From Desulfobacula sp964636495 (lineage in GTDB: Bacteria; Desulfobacterota; Desulfobacteria; Desulfobacterales; Desulfobacteraceae), in the NCBI GenBank assembly GCA_964636495.1, contig CAZWSL010000068.1, forward strand, positions 1 to 5,166: a stretch of DNA of 5,166 nt, written 5' to 3'. Positions 1 through 5,128 of the stretch are shown one piece after another (the stretch's first letter is position 1; each line of letters starts with the position of its first letter). The translations under genes and the position numbers were made by a program. The notes below the pieces were generated by a model, which ran no database searches, was not told where the DNA came from, and saw nothing but the letters and a program-made list of their open reading frames with translations.

Positions 1-395
1 CTTACCCTGCCTTTTACAACAGCAGGAGCCGGAATGGCTGAAGGAGCAACAATTTCATCAAGGTATGCCTGTCTGCCTCCATGCATGAGCTGCACGCCAA
101 ACAGGGTATCGAATTTTTTTACCTCTTTTACCATTTTTCTAAGGCCTGGAAGGCAATTGTCATTCCACATCTGCGGCAGATCAGGCAGTTCCTGTCCACC
201 GGGATGAATACCTCCTCCCCCGACCAGCATCATCCCGGCACCTCCTCTGGCTCTTTCAACAAAATACTGGGTCAACTGATCTGTGACACAACAGTTTTCA
301 TCAACACCAAAATTTATACTCATACCAGACATTAAAAGCCTGTTTTTTGAGATCTTATTACCAATCTTTACCGGACTGAACAGATTAGACAACAT
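1..395 (-). CDS. Old Yellow Enzyme-family NADH:flavin oxidoreductase / 2,4-dienoyl-CoA reductase-like protein, N-terminal part (runs off left edge)
   Basis: The reverse strand reads open from ATG at 395 to the window edge, giving 131 codons without a stop. The protein begins MLSNLFSPVKIGNKISKNR, the standard opening of the FMN-binding TIM barrel of Old Yellow Enzymes ('LF.P.kIG...l.NR'). It continues with RARGGAGMMLVGGGGIHPGG near residues 50-69 and a QLMHGGRQ segment near residues 102-109, matching the family QLxHxGRQ flavin/substrate-site motif. APSAIPAP follows, also typical. Full members are about 370 aa (OYE only) or about 650 aa (with an added Fe-S/FAD/NAD module as in FadH and BaiCD/BaiH), so most of the gene lies outside. 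The start is supported by AAGGA 8 nt upstream. Substrate cannot be told from this part; an enoate or enoyl-CoA reductase role is family knowledge. The gene is divergent from the thymidylate synthase unit. Confidence 0.9.
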   Translation of the reverse strand, partial: MLSNLFSPVKIGNKISKNRLLMSGMSINFGVDENCCVTDQLTQYFVERARGGAGMMLVGGGGIHPGGQELPDLPQMWNDNCLPGLRKMVKEVKKFDTLFGVQLMHGGRQAYLDEIVAPSAIPAPAVVKGRV

Positions 396-495
396 GCAGA
401 AATTCCTTCTTAATTGAAACAGGTTTTCAAAGTAAAAATACGTTACACCAGCACAACAGCGCTGGAAATGACAGCAGTGTATCTATTTCACATTT

Positions 496-524
496 TATAT
501 ACATATCTCAGGATAAATATTCAA
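496..524 (-). promoter_or_regulatory. Candidate sigma70 promoter for the leftward flavoprotein gene
   Basis: Read on the minus strand, TTGAAT (519-524) and TATATA (496-501) are separated by exactly 17 nt. This would start transcription near 489 and leave a leader of roughly 95 nt before the ATG at 395. The boxes are reasonable but sit in AT-rich DNA, where chance matches are common. Confidence 0.4.
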
Positions 525-753
525 TACCTGAACTCAACTTTTATCACCGGTTCAGGCAGCAGGCATATACGAGTGCAGCCGGATCAGACCATTACTGCAC
601 CATCGCATAAAAAGCGGCAACAGTTCAGACGCAGCAAATTGGTAAATAATTTTTGATCCCTGCCTTTCCGCTGTAATCACAACTGCCGGTGGAGACAGAG
701 ACCTGGTGTAAACAGTTCTGGAATTTAATCCGTATGACAATTATTGAGTCAAT

Positions 754-772
754 CAACAAATAAGAGTTGTTG
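754..772. repeat. Short inverted repeat CAACAA-N7-TTGTTG over the -35 box
   Basis: A perfect 6-bp-arm inverted repeat (754-759 and 767-772, spacer 7). The right arm is also the candidate -35 hexamer of the thymidylate synthase promoter. This placement fits a repressor or activator site, but arms of 6 bp can arise by chance. Confidence 0.35.
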
Positions 773-795
773 CTGTCTGATTACTCTGTTATAGT
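767..795 (+). promoter_or_regulatory. Candidate sigma70 promoter for the thymidylate synthase unit
   Basis: TTGTTG (767-772) and TATAGT (790-795) are spaced by 17 nt, close to the sigma70 consensus. Transcription would begin near 802, giving a leader of about 45 nt. The ribosome binding site AAGGAG at 833-838 lies 8 nt before the ATG at 847. Confidence 0.5.
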
Positions 796-846
796 TTTTA
801 TTTAAACCATTACAAAAAACTGATTGCATTAAAAGGAGCAGTATCG

Positions 847-1647
847 ATGTTAAAACCTCTGTTTATTAAAGCGACAACCCTTTCAGATGCCTGGTTTCAA
901 ACACTTTACAGATGTGTAGAACAAGGCAGAGCATTTACCATCAACCGTGGATCATTTGAAGGACAGAAAAGGCTTGAGTTTGATTTTATTACAATCCATA
1001 TTACCCACCCTTCAACAATTCCACTCCTTCCAAAGGTAAATCCGGCTCTCGGGTTTCCCGATCCTGTTGAAGAGGAATACCTTGATGATTATCTGCCCTA
1101 TCTGATGACAGGTGAAGAAAAAGAGGGGGAATCATACACCTATGGCCAGAGAATCTGCAAATGTGATCTGGAATATCTGCCTGATGATTATAAGATTAAA
1201 ACAGAGATCCTCATACAGGAGAAAGAGATCTGGGAAGAAAGAAATATAGTGATCCAGGAAGATGACAGATTCTATATCAACCAGATGGAACTCATGATCT
1301 GGACTTATAAGAACAGAGGAGAGAGGAACAATCAGATGATCCTGCAGGTTGGCCAGCCATCTGACATGGTCCTTCTTGACCCCCCCTGTCTCCGTCATAT
1401 TGATACAAGGATTCAGGATGGAAAACTCCATTTTTTCCCCTACTTCAGATCGTGGGATCTTTTTGGCGGTTTTCCGGCAAACCTTGCAGCCATTGAAATG
1501 ATGAAGCAGTACTGTGCGGAACAGATAGGTGTTGAAAACGGTGAAATTATTGCATCGTCAAAAGGACTTCATATCTATGACTATGTTTTTGAAATAGCAG
1601 AAGCAATAAGGGGACGCTCCATGGATGAATTCAGGGAGATGCTGTAG
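847..1647 (+). CDS. thyA: Thymidylate synthase, methanogen (archaeal) type
   Basis: Predicted to methylate dUMP to dTMP in the cytoplasm. The 266-aa protein aligns without gaps to the E. coli ThyA active-site region: catalytic Cys181 in DPPCLR (E. coli Cys146), Arg201-Ser202 in YFRSWD (Arg166-Ser167), Asp204 (Asp169), Asn212 (Asn177) and His242-x-Tyr244 (His207-x-Tyr209). Asn212 is the residue that selects dUMP; dCMP hydroxymethylases carry Asp there. Arg34 in NRGSFEG probably matches Arg21. The wording around the cysteine and GEIIASSKGLHIYDY is that of methanogen-type enzymes rather than bacterial ThyA. Two differences stand out: the usual Arg-Arg pair (126-127) is replaced by Asn-Asn-Gln at 161-163, and only 22 residues follow Tyr244 against about 55 in E. 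coli, so the folate-closing C-terminal tail is missing. The start has AAGGAG 8 nt upstream. The symbol is by family; the one-carbon donor is uncertain. Confidence 0.85.
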   Translation: MLKPLFIKATTLSDAWFQTLYRCVEQGRAFTINRGSFEGQKRLEFDFITIHITHPSTIPLLPKVNPALGFPDPVEEEYLDDYLPYLMTGEEKEGESYTYGQRICKCDLEYLPDDYKIKTEILIQEKEIWEERNIVIQEDDRFYINQMELMIWTYKNRGERNNQMILQVGQPSDMVLLDPPCLRHIDTRIQDGKLHFFPYFRSWDLFGGFPANLAAIEMMKQYCAEQIGVENGEIIASSKGLHIYDYVFEIAEAIRGRSMDEFREML

Positions 1648-1654
1648 CTATAAA

Positions 1655-2122
1655 ATGGAGTGGTCATTAAAATCGTTTAACCAGCTTGATACGGCTGAAT
1701 TATACGAAGTGATGAAACTCAGGATTGATGTATTTGTGGTGGAACAGAACTGCCCCTATCATGAGCTTGACGGAAAAGACAGACATCCTGCTGTCCTGCA
1801 TCTTTCAGGAAGAGATGAAAAAAATGGAAAACTGGCAGCATATTTAAGAATTCTGCCTCCCGGCCTGGGCCATAAGGAGGCGGCATTTGGACGTGTTGTT
1901 GTAGCAGATCAATACAGGAAGCAGGGTATCAGTAATATCATGGTGAAAAAATCGCTTAAATTTATAGAAAAGAGATGGCCCCGCAATGACATCAGAATCA
2001 ATGCCCAGGTATATTTAGAAAAATTTTATGAAACACATGGGTTCCAGTCTGTTTCTGAAACATATTTTGAAGATGGAATAGAACATGTTGATATGCTGAG
2101 AACACCTGCCTCTCATATATAA
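1655..2122 (+). CDS. elaA: ElaA-family GNAT N-acetyltransferase
   Basis: A 155-aa protein of the GNAT fold, transferring acetyl from acetyl-CoA to an unknown acceptor. It matches E. coli ElaA (153 aa) along its whole length: MEW opening, LRIDVFVVEQNCPYHELDG near residues 22-40, the acetyl-CoA pyrophosphate loop GRVVVADQYRKQGIS near 79-93 (Arg88, Gly91), then NAQVYLEKFYETHGF near 116-130 and the YFEDGIEHVDM ending. I chose ATG 1655 because homology begins there. An in-frame ATG at 1625 would add 10 residues, overlap the synthase gene by 23 bp, and actually has a better-spaced Shine-Dalgarno (AAGGGGA at 1608-1614) than the AGGGAG lying 16 nt before 1655. With the 1655 start the gap to the synthase stop is 7 bp, so the two are probably cotranscribed and translationally linked. 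No physiological substrate is known for the family, and I infer no link to dTMP synthesis beyond cotranscription. Confidence 0.88.
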   Translation: MEWSLKSFNQLDTAELYEVMKLRIDVFVVEQNCPYHELDGKDRHPAVLHLSGRDEKNGKLAAYLRILPPGLGHKEAAFGRVVVADQYRKQGISNIMVKKSLKFIEKRWPRNDIRINAQVYLEKFYETHGFQSVSETYFEDGIEHVDMLRTPASHI

Positions 2123-2314
2123 AACCATTTTAAAAATCACCTTTGATACACCAGCTGCACCCGTTCACATTAAAAGTCCTGCTGTTAATCCTTCTATAAT
2201 AACAACCGTTCATGGAACTGGCTATCGATATCACGCATAAGTCGAATATCTATTGTCTCCCTTAAAATATAAAAACTATCTCAAGATCTATATCTGTATA
2301 TCAGCCATAATATT

Positions 2315-3424
2315 TCATATATTATCTTTATATTTTTTTTTAATCCCCCGAAACTGATCATATGAAATCCCAAGGGTATCAGCAGCTTTTTTCTGGTTAT
2401 ACTGGTTTTCAGTCAATGCCCTTTTCACCATAAAAAGTTCAAGCTCTCTAACTGCTTCCTTTAACGGTTTCTTTAAAATCCTGCTGACAGCAGAACTGGA
2501 GAAAAATGGACGGTTTCTTGAAATATCACTATATTCTCCGGCACTATCCTCTCCCCCTCCTCCTTCTCCATCGTCAATCTGCTCCTGATTTTTCATGCCT
2601 CTTTTTTCCAGAACACTCCCATAGGGATCATCAAACGGATCAAAGGCGATCTCTGTAATTTTATATGAAGATGATTTATATACAGCCCGTTCTATTACAT
2701 TTTTCAACTCTCTGATATTGCCGGGCCATGGATATGATTCAAGTGTTTTCAAGGCACTTGATGATATTTCAGGAATTTCATCCCTTTCCAGTTCAAAAGC
2801 CATCCTTGCAGCAAAATGGCCTGCCAGAATCAGGATATCCTCTTTTCTCTTCCTCAGTGGAGGGACATAGATGACTTCAAAGGAGAGCCTGTCAAGAAGA
2901 TCCTGCTTAAACCGGCCTGTTTCTGCAGCAGATGCAAGGTCTATATTTGTAGCAGCAACAATGCGAACATCAACATGAACAGATTGTGATGAACCAACCC
3001 TTTCAAAATTTCCATATTCAACAACCCTTAAAATTTTTTCCTGCACCTCCATGGGGATTATGCCTATCTCATCCAGAAAAAGAGTACCACTGTCTGCTTT
3101 TTCAAATCTCCCCTGCTGGCGTGATACAGCACCGGTGAACGCCCCTTTTTCATATCCGAAAAGTTCTGAACCGATCAGGCTCTGTACTAATGATGAGCAA
3201 TTCAAGGTAATTAAAGGTTTCTGCCATCTTCTGGATAAAAAGTGAATCCTGGATGCAGCCAGCTCTTTACCGGTACCACGCTCACCTAATATCAATACAG
3301 GCCGTTCAACAGGTGCTACTTTTGATATCTGTTCCTGAAACTCAATAAAGGCTTCTGACTGCCCAAGTGCCTCTGGTATTGAAACTTTTTTCTCTTCTGC
3401 TGTATCGTGGTTCTGAAAAATCAT
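2315..3424 (-). CDS. pspF: Phage shock protein operon sigma54-dependent activator PspF
   Basis: A bacterial enhancer-binding protein that remodels sigma54-RNA polymerase by ATP hydrolysis to switch on the divergent pspABC operon. Like E. coli PspF (325 aa) it has no N-terminal receiver or sensing domain. Visible in order: Walker A GERGTGKE (47-54), the Trp67 loop in SRRWQKP (equivalent to E. coli Trp56, which contacts PspA), the sigma54-contacting GAFTGA loop (94-99), Walker B TLFLDEIG (114-121), arginine-finger region with DLLDRL (175-180), sensor II WPGNIREL (233-240), and a Fis-type helix-turn-helix with NQKKAADTLGIS (343-354). At 369 aa it is longer than the E. coli protein, mainly through a Gly/Asp/Glu-rich linker near 283-300 before the DNA-binding domain. 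The start at 3424 has AGGAG 5 nt upstream. It is probably held inactive by PspA and represses itself when bound between the genes. Confidence 0.95.
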   Translation of the reverse strand: MIFQNHDTAEEKKVSIPEALGQSEAFIEFQEQISKVAPVERPVLILGERGTGKELAASRIHFLSRRWQKPLITLNCSSLVQSLIGSELFGYEKGAFTGAVSRQQGRFEKADSGTLFLDEIGIIPMEVQEKILRVVEYGNFERVGSSQSVHVDVRIVAATNIDLASAAETGRFKQDLLDRLSFEVIYVPPLRKRKEDILILAGHFAARMAFELERDEIPEISSSALKTLESYPWPGNIRELKNVIERAVYKSSSYKITEIAFDPFDDPYGSVLEKRGMKNQEQIDDGEGGGGEDSAGEYSDISRNRPFFSSSAVSRILKKPLKEAVRELELFMVKRALTENQYNQKKAADTLGISYDQFRGIKKKYKDNI

Positions 3425-3453
3425 TTCTACTCCTGGAAAAATATTTTTATTTT

Positions 3454-3488
3454 TGGTTAATTTGACCGATTTATAGTAAAATTAACCA
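3454..3488. promoter_or_regulatory. Candidate PspF enhancer (upstream activating sequence), perfect 10-bp inverted repeat
   Basis: TGGTTAATTT (3454-3463) and AAATTAACCA (3479-3488) form a perfect 10-bp-arm inverted repeat with a 15-nt spacer. It lies about 90-125 bp upstream of the sigma54 -24 element, the usual distance for enhancers of this class. It also covers the likely pspF promoter zone, which would explain autogenous repression as in E. coli. Binding by PspF is inferred from position only. Confidence 0.55.
3470..3475 (-). promoter_or_regulatory. Possible -10 box of pspF promoter
   Basis: On the minus strand TATAAA lies between the arms of the inverted repeat and would start transcription near 3462, about 38 nt before the pspF ATG. 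The -35 position 17 nt upstream reads only TTAGTT, so this is weak support. If real, PspF bound to the repeat would block its own promoter. Confidence 0.3.
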
Positions 3489-3507
3489 TCAAAACTAAAA
3501 TTATCAC

Positions 3508-3545
3508 ATGCTGTATCTTGATGTCAATAAATATAATATGCTGTA
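3508..3545 (+). repeat. Direct repeat ATGCTGTA, 30-bp period
   Basis: ATGCTGTA occurs at 3508-3515 and again at 3538-3545, 30 bp apart, close to three helical turns, so both copies face nearly the same side of the DNA. They lie between the candidate enhancer and the sigma54 promoter, where a DNA-bending or regulatory protein might bind. No match to the IHF consensus was found by eye in this stretch. Confidence 0.35.
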
Positions 3546-3551
3546 ATTACA
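3542..3551. repeat. Palindrome TGTAATTACA
   Basis: A perfect 10-bp palindrome about 26 bp upstream of the sigma54 -24 element. It overlaps the second ATGCTGTA copy by 4 bp. It could be an operator, but AT-rich palindromes of this length are not rare. Confidence 0.3.
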
Positions 3552-3576
3552 AATAATTATAATATTTTTATCAACA

Positions 3577-3592
3577 TGGCATGAATACTGCT
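3577..3592 (+). promoter_or_regulatory. Sigma54 (-24/-12) promoter of pspABC
   Basis: TGGCATGAATACTGCT has GG at 3578-3579 and GC at 3590-3591 with exactly 10 nt between, fitting the sigma54 pattern TGGCAC-N5-TTGC with two mismatches (CAT for CAC; CTGC for TTGC). Transcription would start near 3603, leaving a leader of about 67 nt before pspA. Its place between pspF and pspA is where the family predicts it. Confidence 0.78.
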
Positions 3593-3669
3593 ATTTAAGT
3601 ATGGCAGTTACAGATTAATGAATTGCTTTACAATAAAAGACAAAACAATAACAGCCAAGGAGAACAGCA

Positions 3670-4353
3670 ATGGGTATTTTTACAAGATTTAAAGATATAG
3701 TTGCATCAAACATAAGTGCGATGCTGGACAATGCAGAAGATCCGGAAAAATTAATCAAGCTCATGATAAGGGAGATGGAAGATACACTTATAGAGATCAA
3801 GTCATCCTGTGCAAGTGCAATTGCAGAACAGAAAAAAGTTGAAAGAATTCTGGAAGAGATGAATGAAAAAGAGAATTTCTGGGAAAGAAAAGCAAAACTT
3901 GCCGTCTCAAAAGGGAATGATAATCTTGCCAGACAGGCACTTCAGCAAAAAAGAATTTATTCCAGAAAAGCAGAGGCTGTTGACGAAGAGTTAATAGCGC
4001 TTGGATCTATTGTTGATCAATACAGGGATGATATTGAAGAGCTTGAAAACAAGCTTAAATCTGCCAGAGAAAAACAGCGTCTTCTGGTGCAAAGACATAT
4101 GAGGGCAAAAAGCAAAAAAAATGCACAGGAAGAAATAAGGCGTGCTGACAGCGTAGAAATCATGCATAAATTTGAAGCACTGGAAAACCATATTGAAAGG
4201 ATGGAAGCTGAAGCAGATCTTGTCAATTATGGCAGACCTGCTACACTTGAAGATGAATTTGATGCCCTGGAGGCTGATGACGATATTGAAGCAGAGCTTG
4301 ACAAATTAAAATCATCCGCACCTTCAGACAGCAGCAGGACCATTGATGCATAA
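3670..4353 (+). CDS. pspA: Phage shock protein A (ESCRT-III/IM30 family membrane-stress effector)
   Basis: A peripheral inner-membrane protein that oligomerises on damaged membrane to limit proton leakage, and that binds and inhibits PspF when unstressed. The 227-aa sequence matches E. coli PspA (222 aa) throughout. The N-terminal amphipathic helix MGIFTRFKDIVASNISAML is followed by Pro25 at the same position as in E. coli, then KLIKLMIREMEDTL (27-40). Long charged coiled-coil helices fill residues 40-185 (for example IEELENKLKSAREKQRLL). The ending has the conserved MEAEAD, LEDEFDALEADDDIEAEL pattern. Cytoplasmic, no signal peptide or membrane span. AAGGAG lies 7 nt before the ATG. First gene of the operon behind the sigma54 promoter; 35 bp separate it from pspB. 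VIPP1 proteins carry an extra C-terminal helix that is not evident here, so PspA is the better name. Confidence 0.96.
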   Translation: MGIFTRFKDIVASNISAMLDNAEDPEKLIKLMIREMEDTLIEIKSSCASAIAEQKKVERILEEMNEKENFWERKAKLAVSKGNDNLARQALQQKRIYSRKAEAVDEELIALGSIVDQYRDDIEELENKLKSAREKQRLLVQRHMRAKSKKNAQEEIRRADSVEIMHKFEALENHIERMEAEADLVNYGRPATLEDEFDALEADDDIEAELDKLKSSAPSDSSRTIDA

Positions 4354-4388
4354 ACAGCAAACCATTAACATACTGGAGCAGAGAAATC

Positions 4389-4640
4389 ATGACCGGTGCA
4401 CTTATCATAGGAATCAGCTTTGCAGGTGCCATACTCTTAATAGCGACCATTGGATTGATTATCATAGGAATAATCAAGACTGCTAAAACAGGGGGGCTCT
4501 CAAAAAAAGAGAAAAAAGCATATGCTGAAGAGACTAAAATGATCCAGGACATCTATTATGGGCTGTCAAAAATGGAAGAGCGGGTTGAAGCGCTTGAAGC
4601 CATATTAATCGAACGTCAGAGAGAGGAAGTGAATCAATGA
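4389..4640 (+). CDS. pspB: Phage shock protein B
   Basis: A small inner-membrane protein (83 aa; E. coli 74 aa) that works with PspC to sense membrane stress and draw PspA away from PspF. It has one hydrophobic segment at about residues 4-29, a basic stretch (KTAKTGGLSKKEKK, 30-43) that should sit on the cytoplasmic side, and a C-terminal coiled coil with MEERVEALEAIL (62-73), closely resembling RERIQALESIL in E. coli PspB. GGAG lies 10 nt before the ATG. The stop overlaps the pspC start as ATGA, so the two are probably translationally coupled. Confidence 0.93.
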   Translation: MTGALIIGISFAGAILLIATIGLIIIGIIKTAKTGGLSKKEKKAYAEETKMIQDIYYGLSKMEERVEALEAILIERQREEVNQ

Positions 4641-5077
4641 AAAGAAACTACAGACATAAAAATAAATTCAGGTTCAAAAACTGCAAAAACGGTTACAGCA
4701 GATTCAAGGACAAGGTGGAAACCATGTCATCAAACAGAGGAATATACAGATCCAGAAAAAGCATCTTAATGGGCGTATGCCGTGGTTTTGCAGATTTTTT
4801 CAACTTAAATGTTTTCTGGGTCAGAGCCATCACAATCATCCTGTTTCTCTTTACAGGCTTCTGGCCCATAGGGGTGATCTATATCACTGCCGGCCTTCTT
4901 TTAAAAGTGGAGCCTGTATCGCCCCTCCACAGCGAGAAAGAGGAGGAGTTTTATGACTCCTACACCCGCTCACGGCAGTCAGCCATCCAGAGAATAAAAA
5001 GAAAATTTGAAAACATTGAACGCCGTATTCAAAGGATGGAGCATACGGTAACTTCAAGGGAGTTTAACTGGAAGTGA
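4637..5077 (+). CDS. pspC: Phage shock protein C (PspC-domain membrane sensor)
   Basis: Inner-membrane partner of PspB that relays membrane stress to PspA. The PspC domain begins near residue 35: GIYRSRKSILMGVCRGFADFF (35-55) matches the E. coli stretch around MVRGVCAGIANYF. A hydrophobic stretch follows (about 59-90, FWVRAITIILFLF...TAGLLLKVEP), then a charged cytoplasmic or periplasmic tail with IERRIQRMEHTVTSREF (127-143), like the ending of E. coli PspC. The 146 aa exceed E. coli's 119 because of about 30 basic N-terminal residues. An internal ATG at 4724 (Met30), preceded by AGGTGG at 5 nt spacing, would give 117 aa. I keep 4637 because it overlaps the pspB stop (ATGA) and has AGAGG about 10 nt upstream. 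The gene ends in tandem in-frame stops, TGA then TAA. Last psp gene in view; no pspD-like gene follows within the remaining 89 bp. Confidence 0.92.
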   Translation: MKRNYRHKNKFRFKNCKNGYSRFKDKVETMSSNRGIYRSRKSILMGVCRGFADFFNLNVFWVRAITIILFLFTGFWPIGVIYITAGLLLKVEPVSPLHSEKEEEFYDSYTRSRQSAIQRIKRKFENIERRIQRMEHTVTSREFNWK

Positions 5078-5079
5078 TA

Positions 5080-5091
5080 ATTGTGCACAAT
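5080..5091. repeat. Perfect 12-bp palindrome ATTGTGCACAAT just after pspC
   Basis: The palindrome begins 2 bp after the pspC stop. Its central TGTGC can alternatively pair with GCACA at 5094-5098. No T-run follows, so it does not look like an intrinsic terminator; an operator for a downstream gene or a transcript-end hairpin are both possible. Confidence 0.4.
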
Positions 5092-5115
5092 AAGCACACG
5101 CTTTAAACAGAGAGA

Positions 5116-5128
5116 AACTCCGGGAGTT
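5116..5128 (+). repeat. Short hairpin AACTC-CGG-GAGTT downstream of pspC
   Basis: A 5-bp stem with a 3-nt loop, 39 bp after the pspC stop. The following bases (CCTGACTTCAC) lack a T-run, so I do not call it a terminator. The stretch from 5078 to the window end shows no gene start. Confidence 0.25.

Larger units (their letters stand above)
396..846. other. Divergent intergenic region, no convincing gene
   Basis: About 450 bp separate two divergently transcribed genes. Short open frames exist on both strands, but their translations show no family resemblance, no convincing ribosome binding site and no conserved-looking composition, so I do not call genes. The region holds a candidate leftward promoter (496-524), a candidate rightward promoter (767-795) with an inverted repeat over its -35 box, and a small hairpin (CCAGC, 8-nt loop, GCTGG; 448-465) that would lie in the leader of the leftward transcript. 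The middle part (about 530-740) shows no recognisable element and is less AT-rich than its surroundings; it may be degraded coding sequence, but I cannot show that. Confidence 0.6.

Noticed and set aside
414..656. Plus-strand open frame of 80 codons in the divergent intergenic region
   Set aside because: No ribosome binding site at a sensible distance, no recognisable family and irregular composition; it also spans the candidate leftward promoter.
552..740. Minus-strand open frame of 62 codons in the same region
   Set aside because: No family resemblance and no supporting start signal; possible gene remnant but not demonstrable.
1132..1431. Minus-strand open frame inside the thymidylate synthase gene
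   Set aside because: Shadow of a strongly supported gene with active-site motifs on the other strand.
2123..2314. Possible bidirectional terminator between the acetyltransferase gene and pspF
   Set aside because: The spacer is AT-rich, but I found no GC-containing stem followed by a T-run on either strand.
2333..2341. Run of nine T (poly-A in the pspF sense) near the pspF stop, as a possible frameshift site
   Set aside because: It encodes lysines in the very C-terminal tail, where E. coli PspF is also Lys-rich, and the gene reads through cleanly; slippage is possible but unsupported.
3603..3626. Second sigma54-like TGGCA element downstream of the main one
   Set aside because: The next GC lies 20 nt after the GG instead of 10, so the spacing rules it out.
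3991..4226. Two overlapping minus-strand open frames inside pspA
   Set aside because: They arise from the antisense of the charged coiled-coil coding sequence; pspA is supported along its full length.
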